Shown one piece after another: positions 40,019-40,069 of a DNA stretch of 40,069 nt. The stretch is taken from NCBI GenBank assembly GCA_018646985.1, contig JABGTR010000032.1:1-40069 (forward strand). The letters run 5' to 3'. Origin of the DNA: Minisyncoccota bacterium (GTDB lineage: Bacteria > Patescibacteriota > Microgenomatia > UBA1400 > PJMF01). The notes under the pieces are model-generated. The model did not search any database. It saw only the letters and a program-made list of their open reading frames with translations, and was not told where the DNA came from. Numbering within the stretch: the first letter of the stretch is position 1; the number at the start of each line of letters is the position of its first letter. The position numbers were made by a program, and so were the translations under genes.

Positions 40019-40024
40019 TGAGGG

Positions 40025-40069
40025 ATGAAAAAAACAATCCAAAGTGCCCACAGTGTCGAGGCAAATCAC
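40025..40069 (+). CDS. Start of a gene cut by the window end
   Basis: An open frame from ATG to the window edge codes for MKKTIQSAHSVEANH, 15 residues with no stop. The -10 box six bases before the ATG has the spacing of the other leaderless genes in the window, which supports it as a real start. Too short to assign. Confidence 0.5.
   Translation, partial: MKKTIQSAHSVEANH

Noticed and set aside
1-40069. Alternative genetic code with UGA as Gly
   Set aside because: RF2 is present and TGA is used as a normal stop by many intact genes such as ddl, ftsE and ftsX.
1-40069. CRISPR arrays, rRNA, insertion sequences, restriction or toxin-antitoxin genes
   Set aside because: No spaced repeat series, rRNA-like sequence or matching protein motifs were seen on either strand.

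Overview
The window is AT-rich, gene-dense DNA from a bacterium that uses the standard genetic code: many genes end in TGA and a complete release factor 2 gene is present. The gene mix (DUF4012 protein, several large multi-pass GT-C glycosyltransferases, a PTPS-related-domain membrane protein, a DPM1-GtrA fusion, short intergenic gaps) fits a Candidate Phyla Radiation (Patescibacteria) genome, with Microgenomates-like lineages the best guess. That placement is inferred from gene content; no 16S rRNA is present. Single genes and operon heads usually have a TANNNT -10 box only 6-10 nt before the start codon and no Shine-Dalgarno, which points to leaderless mRNAs. Internal operon genes often carry a GGAG-type Shine-Dalgarno or overlap the previous gene as ATGA.

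Layout. 1-2131: end of D-Ala-D-Ala ligase overlapping a MurF-like ligase. 2132-2398: a non-coding locus with a tRNA-like RNA and a second small RNA. 2399-9276: lipoprotein cyclophilin, DUF4012 protein, RF2, a small membrane protein, then ftsE-ftsX and a coiled-coil M23 peptidase whose catalytic motifs are in circularly permuted order. 9285-19164 (minus strand): a surface-glycan block with two GT-C membrane proteins, a Wzx-like flippase, four GT2 and one GT4 glycosyltransferases, and a small frameshifted gene. 19236-22888 (plus): LytR-CpsA-Psr protein, then rmlB, rmlC-like and rmlD-like genes for dTDP-deoxysugar. trmD faces them. 23598-33139 (plus): a 19-codon leader ORF coupled to UDP-glucose dehydrogenase, GDP-deoxymannose enzymes, two polyprenyl-phosphate sugar synthases and three GT-C transferases. 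33141-40069: two EamA transporters, two HAD hydrolases, an HD hydrolase, a DUF1801-like protein, a Y-family polymerase with a small partner, hypothetical proteins, and a second copy of the non-coding locus.

Most of the window serves the cell surface. Nucleotide-sugar enzymes (dTDP-, UDP- and GDP-linked) supply donors, GT2/GT4 enzymes assemble lipid-linked glycans, the flippase exports them, GT-C enzymes use polyprenyl-phosphate sugars outside the membrane, and the LCP protein probably attaches product to the wall. ftsEX plus the hydrolase and ddl/murF belong to wall growth and division.

The most unusual feature is a two-RNA module present twice in the same orientation (2196-2386 and 35929-36124). 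RNA A is a 67-69 nt tRNA-like molecule with good acceptor, anticodon and T arms but a shrunken D region. RNA B has its own promoter and terminator and is about 72 nt long. Its predicted 5' end is complementary over 10-13 nt to the anticodon loop of its own RNA A, with a compensatory base change between the two copies. I do not recognise this as a described RNA family. No stretch above 300 bases lacks a gene; the two longest intergenic gaps (267 and 276 bases) are these RNA loci.
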